Positions 51,707 through 59,596 of a stretch of 64,000 nucleotides of DNA are shown here, in pieces. A program made the position numbers and the translations under genes. Source of the stretch: a virus. The notes beneath the pieces are model-generated. The model made no database searches, had not been told where the DNA came from, and was given only the letters and a program-made list of their open reading frames with translations. Each line of letters opens with the position of its first letter. Positions within the stretch are counted from its first letter, which is position 1. Location: positions 1 through 64,000 of the IMG/VR virus record IMGVR_UViG_3300005264_000255, one strand, 5' to 3'.

Positions 51707-52192
51707 ATGTCACTAACAATACAACAAGCAATACCTCAGGGTGTGAACGATGCGTTAACTATGACAGGGAGTATAATCAAATCTGTTGATGTTGCTAGCA
51801 CTGCTGTAAGTAATATTAACAGTATAGTTGATGAGTGTACAGGTTTTAGTCTATCTGGTATGGTAGACACTAGTGGTCTGTCTGATATGTTAGATACTAG
51901 TAATCTATTAGGATTACTTGATCCAATGGATAAGTTATTAGGTAATATGTTAAACATTGATTTACCTGAGATTACTCTTGGCAAGTTAGAGTTAACTGCA
52001 CTTAAGGGACTCACTAGTGGGTTTGAATGTGCCTATAAAAATTTAGCTAATCCAATTAATAAAAGTTTATCTTTTATGGATAATTATGATAAATTAACAA
52101 ACATTAATTGTCAGGATAGTAGTGCTAACACTGATACCCCTACCAGTAGACATAATGCACTAAAAGCAGCTGCAGGTATGGTCATTACTTAG
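51707..52192 (+). CDS. probable tail protein, N-terminal part (frame-broken)
   Basis: The protein is rich in Leu, Ser, Asp and Gly with short repeats of the type DTSxLxxLLD (SGLSDMLDTSNLLGLLDPMD). No enzyme motif. The stop at 52192 is followed at once by a coding frame shifted by +1 (52191-52583). The full protein would be about 290 aa. Similar low-complexity proteins are found in tail regions; the role is unknown. Confidence 0.5.
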   Translation: MSLTIQQAIPQGVNDALTMTGSIIKSVDVASTAVSNINSIVDECTGFSLSGMVDTSGLSDMLDTSNLLGLLDPMDKLLGNMLNIDLPEITLGKLELTALKGLTSGFECAYKNLANPINKSLSFMDNYDKLTNINCQDSSANTDTPTSRHNALKAAAGMVIT

Positions 52193-52583
52193 TACTGTAG
52201 TTAGTGATAAGTTTGATTTAAATGTAAGTAGTAGCTTATTAGACGATGTTAGTTTAAAGAGTTTTTTACCTGAACTTATAGCCCTAGATGAAAAACCTAT
52301 TAGTAGTATATTTAAAATTGATAATAGTGCTAAGTTATTACCTGATAAATCTTCTATGTTAAATTTCGGAGTAGACCTATCTACTCCCTACACGATGGCT
52401 ATTGAAACAAGTCCTAAGATACAAGAAATAAGTAGATTAGCCACAATGGATTCTAACTTGTCAATGCCATCTTTACCTAAGGTAGGTAGTTTAGGAATTG
52501 GACAAAAACTACATAGTATAAATATTGCTAGTAAAATAACTAAACCGCCTAGTTTTGGTTCATTAAAATCTATGATAGCTTAG
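52191..52583 (+). CDS. probable tail protein, C-terminal part in the +1 frame
   Basis: The frame is open from CTT AGT ACT at 52188 and reads STVVSDKFDLNVSSSLLDDV with the same Leu/Ser/Asp-rich style as the frame before it. The only ATG is at 52356, far in and without a good ribosome site. It ends at the 52574 terminator. I treat it as the second half of the 51707 gene. Confidence 0.5.
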   Translation, partial: STVVSDKFDLNVSSSLLDDVSLKSFLPELIALDEKPISSIFKIDNSAKLLPDKSSMLNFGVDLSTPYTMAIETSPKIQEISRLATMDSNLSMPSLPKVGSLGIGQKLHSINIASKITKPPSFGSLKSMIA

Positions 52584-52602
52584 GAATTATCCCTAAGCTA
52601 TC
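52574..52602. terminator. shared hairpin terminator
   Basis: An 11-bp stem (GATAGCTTAGG and complement) with a seven-base loop contains the plus stop at 52583, and the minus gene ends three bases after it. Confidence 0.7.
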
Positions 52603-52604
52603 TA

Positions 52605-54035
52605 TTAATATAGTTCACTATAATTAATTTGTTTATGATCACTCATCGCAGATAAAACACTAAACATACCACCAGATGAAGCCATATCACCAGTCTTGGC
52701 ACCTAGAAATTCAGAAGTATACATTAAATCATGATCCTGTAAAAATCTACTAAATTTAATTTTAGCTTTATCAAATACATGCGTAGTCGAAAACAAGTCT
52801 CTGCCACATAATGTCTGTATGTACCTACTTAACCCACCTTCATCGTCATATAACACACTACCAGATGATAATAAATCAGTTGGTGTTGGTGCTGATATAA
52901 CACTAGCAAAATCAGTTACAGTAAATGTAACGTCAAACGCTAATGGTCTTCTTGCTTTATTATATGGTAAGTTAGAACTACCTGCAGTAATGGTAACCGA
53001 GGTAACCATACCCTTATCTATTCGTTCTAATCCACGCACAAAGGCATTGCATAAAAAAGGACTAGTATAAGACTTGGGTCCTGTAGATTTAGGTAATACC
53101 GTAGCTAGTACAGCAGATAACGGTATATAAAGATTTTGTAGTTGTGCTACTGGATGAGCCGATGGACTTCTTAATGGCATTTTAAATGTATGATTAGGTA
53201 ACGACGCAGTACTACCATCCCATCTTTTATTAACCTCTAATGTAGAGCCTGCTATAAAACCAGCTACTACATTTGTAAAACCTAATGTTAAGCCATCAGT
53301 AGCACCAACTACAACATCCGTAACGGATCTCATTATATCCGAAAGTATAGGTATTTCACCACCACCTAGGTTAAACTTCATATCTCTAAAGGTTTTACCC
53401 ATATTGTTAACTTTCTCATCTAAACCAACAGTAGTTGTAGTATTAGAAAAACTAGTCGTTGTACTACCTACATGATCTACTCTAAAGACAGCATATCTAG
53501 CACCTTCATTAAATACAGATTGCATGGTTTCTGTATAGTTATCTAACCAACTCTTACTATCTTCTTCTCTTAACTCACGATTATATGTACCATCATCATC
53601 TGTGGCGAATGCTTTACTAATACTTTCAGCAGTAGCAGCCGCAGCATCCGTCAGCAAGTCTTTTAAATCTTTAGGCTTAGTACCGCTGTCATAGGTTTTA
53701 TCTTTCTTTAAATTTTTAGACAATCTAGTCCATAAGTTATTATCATCACTATCGGCAGTTACATCATCTACCTGTAAGTCTTTTACAGTATATAGATATT
53801 TCTCACCATCAGCTTCAGTTAATGTTTTATTCTCTATAGCCGATAATAAGGATAATCTATTAGCTCTGTGTTGGTTAATTCTCTTTTGTCCTCTAGTTAT
53901 CATAGCATGAATATTAATACCATTCTGAGAAGTGATAATGCCAGGCATTATCTTTTTAATAGCAGCCAAATCTGTACTAGTAATACTAAGTGGAGCACCC
54001 ACCCTTTTACTATCTTTTTTATCATCTATAAACAT
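52605..54035 (-). CDS. tail/baseplate structural protein, C-terminal part
   Basis: The protein contains PLRSPSAHPVAQLQNLYIPL, SPFLCNAFVRGLERIDKGMV and a strand-rich TSVTITAGSSNLPYNKARRP segment, which I associate with large tail or baseplate proteins of phiKZ-like phages. A Thr/Ser-rich linker lies near residue 195. The first ATG (54035) has no ribosome site, and the upstream frame (54026-54688) ends nine bases inside it in the -1 relation, so these may be one gene of about 695 aa. Confidence 0.5.
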   Translation of the reverse strand: MFIDDKKDSKRVGAPLSITSTDLAAIKKIMPGIITSQNGINIHAMITRGQKRINQHRANRLSLLSAIENKTLTEADGEKYLYTVKDLQVDDVTADSDDNNLWTRLSKNLKKDKTYDSGTKPKDLKDLLTDAAAATAESISKAFATDDDGTYNRELREEDSKSWLDNYTETMQSVFNEGARYAVFRVDHVGSTTTSFSNTTTTVGLDEKVNNMGKTFRDMKFNLGGGEIPILSDIMRSVTDVVVGATDGLTLGFTNVVAGFIAGSTLEVNKRWDGSTASLPNHTFKMPLRSPSAHPVAQLQNLYIPLSAVLATVLPKSTGPKSYTSPFLCNAFVRGLERIDKGMVTSVTITAGSSNLPYNKARRPLAFDVTFTVTDFASVISAPTPTDLLSSGSVLYDDEGGLSRYIQTLCGRDLFSTTHVFDKAKIKFSRFLQDHDLMYTSEFLGAKTGDMASSGGMFSVLSAMSDHKQINYSELY

Positions 54036-54688
54036 TGAGAGGATAACATATTATTGGCAAATCCTATAGTCATTTTTAAAGCTAAAACAGCTACAGTTAC
54101 AACAGGAAAAGCTATCATCAATGCTGCTATGCCTGTAAACTTACCTACATTATATGCTAATGGACTTCTACCTGAGTTAGCAATAACCGCTGTCTTATAA
54201 TCAACACTAGAGAATAGATAATATAGAACATTATTAAATTTAGCAAAACCTAGTTCCATATACACATTGGTGGAGTTATCATCTATCGCTGTACCATAGT
54301 AGTTACCCATTCCTACATTAACATTCATCTCGTTAACTTTAACCCTGCGATTACTACTTAATAACCCTGGATTTCTAACATCACAATATCTTGTAAACTG
54401 TGGACTAACATTAATACTAATGTTTCCACCCATACTAGTATCGACTACTTTACTACTTACGTTAGTAGTAAATCTCTTTCTCTGATATACGTTAGATAAA
54501 TCCTTAGCTCTTATCATAAACCCATTAGAGACCCAATCATTATCTATAAACTTTACTTCATCATCTATCTTCTTTTCACTCGGTAATGTTATATCATAAC
54601 CATCATCAGGTATCTTAGTATTACCAATAGGAGCACCTACTCCTTTACCTAATAATGATTCTAATTTCTCTGTAGTTATATTTCCCAT
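54026..54688 (-). CDS. tail/baseplate structural protein, N-terminal part
   Basis: The central GGNISINVSPQFTRYCDVRN and MGNYYGTAIDDNSTNVYMEL have the look of the start of a conserved jumbo-phage structural protein. The C-terminal part has a hydrophobic run (GIAALMIAFPVVTVAVLALK) and then breaks off as NNMLSSQCL. A missing T near 54037 would continue it as NNMFILSMFIDDKKD into the 52605 frame. GGATGAAAT precedes the ATG. Confidence 0.5.
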   Translation of the reverse strand: MGNITTEKLESLLGKGVGAPIGNTKIPDDGYDITLPSEKKIDDEVKFIDNDWVSNGFMIRAKDLSNVYQRKRFTTNVSSKVVDTSMGGNISINVSPQFTRYCDVRNPGLLSSNRRVKVNEMNVNVGMGNYYGTAIDDNSTNVYMELGFAKFNNVLYYLFSSVDYKTAVIANSGRSPLAYNVGKFTGIAALMIAFPVVTVAVLALKMTIGFANNMLSSQCL

Positions 54689-54705
54689 ATTTCATCCAAA
54701 AAAAA

Positions 54706-55098
54706 TTAAAGTATATTAATATTTTTATAATTCTTAAGTCTTAAAAGATTAAGTATTATACTAACATCTGATGTAGTAATATCCGATATCTCTAATTTAA
54801 GAGTTACTGCAGACACTATCATGATAGTGTCAGGTAATATCCAGTCATCTGCTAATATTACCTCATTTCCATTTTTATCTTCAAATAGATAATACATAGC
54901 GTCCTCAGCACTTACTAGAGTTAAACCTGTCTCAGCTACAAGTTGTTGTCTAACTGTAGTAACATCTGTAAATACACCAGATGTTTTTATCATCTGATGT
55001 AACCCGCCTATCCCTATTACTTTCATATCCTTATACATGTTATCTATTACAGTATTCGATATTGTAGTAAAATTATATATAGTATTAAAACCTAACAT
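54706..55098 (-). CDS. unknown protein, 130 aa
   Basis: I start at 55098, in a TAATG overlap with the upstream stop and with AAAGGA five bases before it; a start six bases earlier is possible. The protein is Ile/Thr/Val-rich with acidic patches (DAMYYLFEDKNGNEVILADD), resembling a small beta-rich tail accessory protein. No family is recognised. Confidence 0.6.
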   Translation of the reverse strand: MLGFNTIYNFTTISNTVIDNMYKDMKVIGIGGLHQMIKTSGVFTDVTTVRQQLVAETGLTLVSAEDAMYYLFEDKNGNEVILADDWILPDTIMIVSAVTLKLEISDITTSDVSIILNLLRLKNYKNINIL

Positions 55099-55763
55099 TA
55101 ACATCCTTTAATTTCATATTTAGTCAAACCATTCTTTTTATTATACATTAGTAGTATAGTTTTAAAGATTATGTCATCACCATTTTTGATTTGACCTATA
55201 ATAAGTAAGTCCATTATTTCAGTAAAATTAACAATACCTAAACCCGCTTGAGATCTTAATACATCAGTAATATCACTACGGTTAGCCATTTCAGCTATAT
55301 CTGCTTGAAATTCGTAAATCTCATCTAAGAATATGTCATCCTCAAATCTATCGTTAACGAAAACATTACATAAATCATTAACAAAGTGAGTTATTGAGAT
55401 ACTACTCATATCGTGATTACTATATATGACCGACTCATTATGACCTTCATCGTCCTCCTCGTCGTCCATATACCCAAGTATAGTAAAGATCTCGTATAAT
55501 AAGAAATGAGAGATAGCGTACTCATATACCAATGATTCTACTTGTCTATAATAGGTATTATATTTATCCTTATCTGAATTTCTTATAACCTCAGCAGTAC
55601 TCATTATAGAACTTATAAACTCGTCAACAATTAATACAATATTACATAAACGAATTTGAATTAATACACTTCTATCATATTTCTCACATATAAGTCTTTT
55701 ATATAGCATTTCTGAAACAATCGTAATGGGTCGTTTCAGTTCATGAATATTAATCTGATACAT
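55098..55763 (-). CDS. unknown helical protein, 221 aa
   Basis: I start at 55763 (MYQINIHELKRP), where GAGAG lies five bases upstream; a GTG at 55775 is the alternative. The protein is highly helical, Cys-containing and acidic in the middle (LGYMDDEEDDEGHNES). No known domain. It overlaps the 55750 gene by 14 bases, so they are coupled. Confidence 0.6.
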   Translation of the reverse strand: MYQINIHELKRPITIVSEMLYKRLICEKYDRSVLIQIRLCNIVLIVDEFISSIMSTAEVIRNSDKDKYNTYYRQVESLVYEYAISHFLLYEIFTILGYMDDEEDDEGHNESVIYSNHDMSSISITHFVNDLCNVFVNDRFEDDIFLDEIYEFQADIAEMANRSDITDVLRSQAGLGIVNFTEIMDLLIIGQIKNGDDIIFKTILLMYNKKNGLTKYEIKGC

Positions 55764-56187
55764 CGATACTCTCACTTATTAATCGATTAACAAACATAAC
55801 TGTCTCAAGTGTACGATGTTGATTACCGATTACATTTTCCCGCTCAGTAACTAACTTCTCTGATAGGTTAGCCTTCTTATAGAAATCTTTTATTTTAGTA
55901 TTTAAAAATCTTAAATAAACTATTGGACATACATGTAGATTTTTACTAAGATCGACATGTCTAAGACGCATCTTCTTACTAGCATTATCAATAATAGAAC
56001 TACTCATATATACATCAGCTAGATACTCCTCAGTACTTATTACTTGTCTCTGTTTTGCTATACTTTCTTTTATATGCATGAAAATCTTTTTACATATACG
56101 CTTACCTTTATCATGTCGTTTATGCATCCCATGGATTAATATAAACGATGCTGGTATTACTAAAAAATCTTGCTTTGTTAAGGCCAT
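55750..56187 (-). CDS. unknown basic helical protein, 145 aa
   Basis: The protein has a His/Lys/Arg-rich segment (GMHKRHDKGKRICKKIFMHI) and otherwise helices. The positive patch may bind nucleic acid or an acidic partner such as the 55098 product, which it is coupled to. AAAGGAAAGA precedes the ATG. No family is recognised. Confidence 0.6.
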   Translation of the reverse strand: MALTKQDFLVIPASFILIHGMHKRHDKGKRICKKIFMHIKESIAKQRQVISTEEYLADVYMSSSIIDNASKKMRLRHVDLSKNLHVCPIVYLRFLNTKIKDFYKKANLSEKLVTERENVIGNQHRTLETVMFVNRLISESIDVSD

Positions 56188-56207
56188 TCTTTCTTTCCTT
56201 TAAATGA

Positions 56208-56531
56208 TTATTCGTAACTATATTCTATATCTATAAATAGATATTTACCTTTATGATATATCCTATCTATTTTAACACCAGTCTGTACCTTGTTGGAAAC
56301 TGGACTGTTTATCGCTATAGTTCTTTCTAAATTAGTTATTACTGTAACTAACTGATTATAATTTATATTAGTGACATCGATATTTTCTAGATTACTTATA
56401 AAGTCATTTATATAATCACGTGTCCCTGGTTTTCTATATCTACCTAAAAGTATTAATTCAGATTGATAGAACGGTACTACCTTACCTATAAAACTTTTAA
56501 ATAATGTAATATCTACGGTGACAATCTCCAT
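56208..56531 (-). CDS. unknown protein, 107 aa
   Basis: The ribosome site AGGAG lies in the end of the upstream gene, two bases away, so translation is coupled. It has a VDITLFKSFIGKVV start, a helical middle and a strand-rich end (KIDRIYHKGKYLFIDIEYSY). No domain is recognised. It belongs to the 58228-52605 run of minus-strand genes. Confidence 0.6.
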   Translation of the reverse strand: MEIVTVDITLFKSFIGKVVPFYQSELILLGRYRKPGTRDYINDFISNLENIDVTNINYNQLVTVITNLERTIAINSPVSNKVQTGVKIDRIYHKGKYLFIDIEYSYE

Positions 56532-56533
56532 AA

Positions 56534-57088
56534 CTACTCCTGCATCTTTAATATGCCTATACTATAATTATTATATAATTTACTTAGAATAAAACAATTC
56601 CTATTTAATCCTCTATCTTCTAGTGTAAATATATCATGTATAACACCATTATACTCGATTTGTAAATCTTTAAAGTATAGACTTATACTCTCTGTTACAT
56701 ATTTTATACAATGATTTATCATTTCGTCATTACTTATAAAATATTTATACATATATGTTTTATCTAATGTAATCATAAAACTCTCATTAACTAAGTTAAC
56801 GATATTCTTAGCGATACCAACGGAATTATTATCTAAACCACATAACATAATTCCTTTACATATATCCTTATATAATAACTTACCATAATCTAACAAAATT
56901 TTATCTGTTTCCTTAGCAGTAAAAACATCTTCTAATCCTGAAAATAACTTATGTATGTTAATATATACAATATCAGGATTTATTTTAATAATATAGAAAC
57001 TATCTATATCTTCCTTACGTATATGTAGTTCCTGATAATCCTTAAAGAGTATCTCACTTAACATTTTATTTATTGGGGTGTCATGCAT
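56534..57088 (-). CDS. unknown protein, 184 aa
   Basis: Several ATGs are possible between 57127 and 57064. I prefer 57088 because it leaves only an eight-base overlap with the upstream gene; none has a strong ribosome site. The protein is rich in Ile, Tyr, Asp and Cys and is helical (ISNDEMINHCIKYVTESISL). No family is recognised. Confidence 0.5.
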   Translation of the reverse strand: MHDTPINKMLSEILFKDYQELHIRKEDIDSFYIIKINPDIVYINIHKLFSGLEDVFTAKETDKILLDYGKLLYKDICKGIMLCGLDNNSVGIAKNIVNLVNESFMITLDKTYMYKYFISNDEMINHCIKYVTESISLYFKDLQIEYNGVIHDIFTLEDRGLNRNCFILSKLYNNYSIGILKMQE

Positions 57089-57938
57089 AACCAAAATTAT
57101 CCTCTTCATATAGTGGTCTATTCTCAATTTTTACTTTACCCTCATAACTTACCAACGCATTGTTAATCATTTTAGCAAATTCCTCAGAATTTTCAAAAGT
57201 ATTATCGGATAAATGTTGTTCGGATACTTCATTAACAACTGTGCCTGTTGATTGATCCATTAAATATAATTCTTCATTTAATAAGTATCTACGTGATGAC
57301 GGGCTATTATATAGATAAATACCTAAAGAACAACCATTTGATTTTATTCTAATAGTACTATCATCTTCCATGTCCAATGTACGCTTTACCTCATTAATCA
57401 CTAAATCAAAAATCTCTACCATTAGGTATACTGCATTATCGTTTAAGTATGTTAATGATCTAATATAATCCGTAACATTATGATAAACTATAGCACTTTT
57501 ATTTACTAATATAAACCTATCCGATATGTTAAAGATATCTTTTTTAACAATGTTAGATTCGCTATGTATATTTAACATATAATAAGACTCCATATAATGG
57601 AATATGAATTTAAGGATACCTGTAATTGAGGGTACATCATTAATACACTTACTAATGTATCGATAGTTCCCACTAGTTAACGATAGGGTATCGTGGATAG
57701 TAATTCTTCTGTTCTTTACAAAATCTACCAGCATAGCCTTATTCGATATATTCATATGGTTATCATTATACAGAAGAAACGGAGTTATCTCATTGTTAAA
57801 AAATAACCCTATAGGATTAATACTTAACTCAGTTAAAATCAACTTTACTTTATACATGATCTCTGATAGACTGCGTAGTTCGATGAAGCTCTTAACCTTA
57901 CATCCATCCAAGTCATCTTTAACCTGCTTTTTTATCAT
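57081..57938 (-). CDS. unknown protein, 285 aa
   Basis: The protein has mixed helix and strand with a LLFYN... type start (IGLFFNNEITPFLLYNDNHM) and an acidic C-terminus. No domain is recognised. It overlaps its neighbours on both sides (1 and 8 bases), typical for an operon whose products act together, perhaps in tail assembly. Confidence 0.6.
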   Translation of the reverse strand: MIKKQVKDDLDGCKVKSFIELRSLSEIMYKVKLILTELSINPIGLFFNNEITPFLLYNDNHMNISNKAMLVDFVKNRRITIHDTLSLTSGNYRYISKCINDVPSITGILKFIFHYMESYYMLNIHSESNIVKKDIFNISDRFILVNKSAIVYHNVTDYIRSLTYLNDNAVYLMVEIFDLVINEVKRTLDMEDDSTIRIKSNGCSLGIYLYNSPSSRRYLLNEELYLMDQSTGTVVNEVSEQHLSDNTFENSEEFAKMINNALVSYEGKVKIENRPLYEEDNFGYA

Positions 57939-58228
57939 TACGGTACCTCTTCTAATAAAATATCGATAGCTCTACCAGGAGTTAGATTAACAGTAATATC
58001 CCTTAGAATCATGTATGAAACAGGATGACCAACATTATCATCTAACATCATATGGATTAGAGTATAAAGACCATTCATAACTTGTATAAAAATACTATCG
58101 TTAAATGAGTTACTAATTACACATAAAGACTTAATACTTAAGGCTAACTCATCTTTAGTCTCTAAAAGGATTAAATCCTTATTATTAATACATATATGAT
58201 GTATAACTTTATGTGTTATTAAATTCAT
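57938..58228 (-). CDS. unknown protein, 96 aa
   Basis: This is the first gene of the long minus-strand operon down to 52605. ATAAGGAAATAG precedes the ATG. The sequence (LITHKVIHHICINNKDLILL) suggests a small alternating strand/helix fold. Function unknown. It follows the phuZ terminator at 58276, so its promoter lies in the 48-nt gap. Confidence 0.6.
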   Translation of the reverse strand: MNLITHKVIHHICINNKDLILLETKDELALSIKSLCVISNSFNDSIFIQVMNGLYTLIHMMLDDNVGHPVSYMILRDITVNLTPGRAIDILLEEVP

Positions 58229-58275
58229 CTATTTCCTTATATACTATCATTTTAATACGTTATCATACAAAACTA

Positions 58276-58305
58276 TATCTTACAGGACTTAAGTCCTGTA
58301 AGATA
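58276..58305 (-). terminator. perfect 30-bp palindrome behind phuZ
   Basis: TATCTTACAGGACTT and its complement meet without spacer, 20 nt behind the phuZ stop. It separates phuZ from the tail operon. Confidence 0.7.
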
Positions 58306-58325
58306 GCTTAAAATGATTCTAAACG

Positions 58326-59363
58326 TTATTGTAAAATACCTAAACCAGTAATATCATCATTCAAATCTATATCATCAAATGGATCATACTCTACCTGTAG
58401 TAATTCATCCATCTTAATTAACTCTGCATTAAGAATTTTAGTTTCTTTTTGTAAGATGTTTTTTCTAAATAATAGATATAATGGATACTGTTTATATGTA
58501 CTTGCTAGCTTTGCTGGAATCACGCTAGTTTTGTTATGAAATAATGGTACCTGAATATCAACAGCTTCCTTATCAGAAATGATAGTTCTACTCATCAGCG
58601 TATCTACATCACCAAGTGTACCAACATTTATACCAATACTATATATACCTGGAGGTACTGTAAATGTAGTATAGTTAGTAGCATTAAAGAAATTAATCAT
58701 ATCCTGATCATCAACACCAGTTAACGTGCCAGATGTAAAAACTGATATAGTTGATAACAGAGTAATTATCTTCTTATTTACATTTTCTTCAGAGGTAACA
58801 GTAGTGTTGTTCTTTACAGTATTATTATAGTATATAACACATAAAGCTTTCTTGTTAGATAAAGCAGCCTTTTGTAAAGTACGTATCGTATGTATGGTAT
58901 TCTTAAGATTTAAATAATTACTACTATCACCGATTGTAGCTACAATAACATTGTAACCTTTACTTAACATAAAACCTGTTAATAAAGATGCTATATTACC
59001 ACCAGAACCACCACTAGCTGAACACATGATTACATAGTAATTATTTTTATTATTTTCAAACTTCTTTTTATCTAAATATCCTTTAAGAAAAGTGAAGATA
59101 TCAGTAGCTAAATCCATATCCTTCTTCTCACCACCAGCACCATCGATTTGACTAGTAGCGATTCTATCTGTTGTGATTTTGGTAAATTTTGGTATAAAGT
59201 CTGTATAGTTATGGATAGTTTTATGTGTTGTATCTAATAACTCAATATCTACTTCACTATATCCTTCACCTAATTCTTTTAAAGTATTATGTGTCGTTAT
59301 ACCTAAATTAATACCTGCACCACCACAACCGATTATAGTTAACTTACCTGTTTTATTATTCAT
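58326..59363 (-). CDS. phuZ: phage tubulin PhuZ
   Basis: I start at 59363, nine bases behind AAGGA; an ATG three codons earlier touches the ribosome site. The 345-aa protein has the nucleotide-binding set of the tubulin/FtsZ family in PhuZ form: GCGGAGIN (12-19), DGAGGEKKD (74-82), the glycine loop SASGGSGGN (115-123), an ATIGDSSN strand-loop and a T7-like VDDQDMINF with D218 and D221. The acidic tail (YDPFDDIDLNDDITGLG) matches the acidic end that PhuZ uses for polymer contacts. PhuZ filaments centre the phage nucleus and carry capsids. An early-type promoter lies at 59557. Confidence 0.85.
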   Translation of the reverse strand: MNNKTGKLTIIGCGGAGINLGITTHNTLKELGEGYSEVDIELLDTTHKTIHNYTDFIPKFTKITTDRIATSQIDGAGGEKKDMDLATDIFTFLKGYLDKKKFENNKNNYYVIMCSASGGSGGNIASLLTGFMLSKGYNVIVATIGDSSNYLNLKNTIHTIRTLQKAALSNKKALCVIYYNNTVKNNTTVTSEENVNKKIITLLSTISVFTSGTLTGVDDQDMINFFNATNYTTFTVPPGIYSIGINVGTLGDVDTLMSRTIISDKEAVDIQVPLFHNKTSVIPAKLASTYKQYPLYLLFRKNILQKETKILNAELIKMDELLQVEYDPFDDIDLNDDITGLGILQ

Positions 59364-59490
59364 TATTTTCATTCCTTATTTTTTGTAGAGATGTTGACTC
59401 TACTATATGATTATCAGAAGTAATATCTGGACCTGTTGACACATTACTACTTACCCCTATATGACTGGTAAAAGTAGTACCATCAGCTAA
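59356..59490 (-). pseudogene. short gene before phuZ with lost start codon
   Basis: A 43-codon frame (ADGTTFTSHIGVSSNVSTGP...) ends in an overlap with the phuZ start and sits right behind the conserved leader and AAAGGATA. In the related leader at 11276 the ATG comes right here, but this copy reads ATTAGCTGATGG, so no start codon is present. Two missing bases (ATTATGGCTGAT) would restore it. Either the gene is dead or the sequence has an error. Confidence 0.4.
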
Positions 59491-59564
59491 TTATCCTTTG
59501 CTATTTTCATAGTCTTTTTAATATTTAACTATAATGTTTAACCATAGTCTATCTAAATAATATA
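59491..59564 (-). promoter_or_regulatory. early-type promoter (TATATTAT) and conserved leader upstream of phuZ
   Basis: TATATTAT at 59557-59564 on minus is followed by TTAGATAGACTATGGTTAAA and a leader that continues into GACTATGAAAATAGCAAAGG, nearly the same as the leader at 11276-11352. Confidence 0.55.
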
Positions 59565-59596
59565 TGCTTGTTATGTATTCGAGTTAATTATAACTA

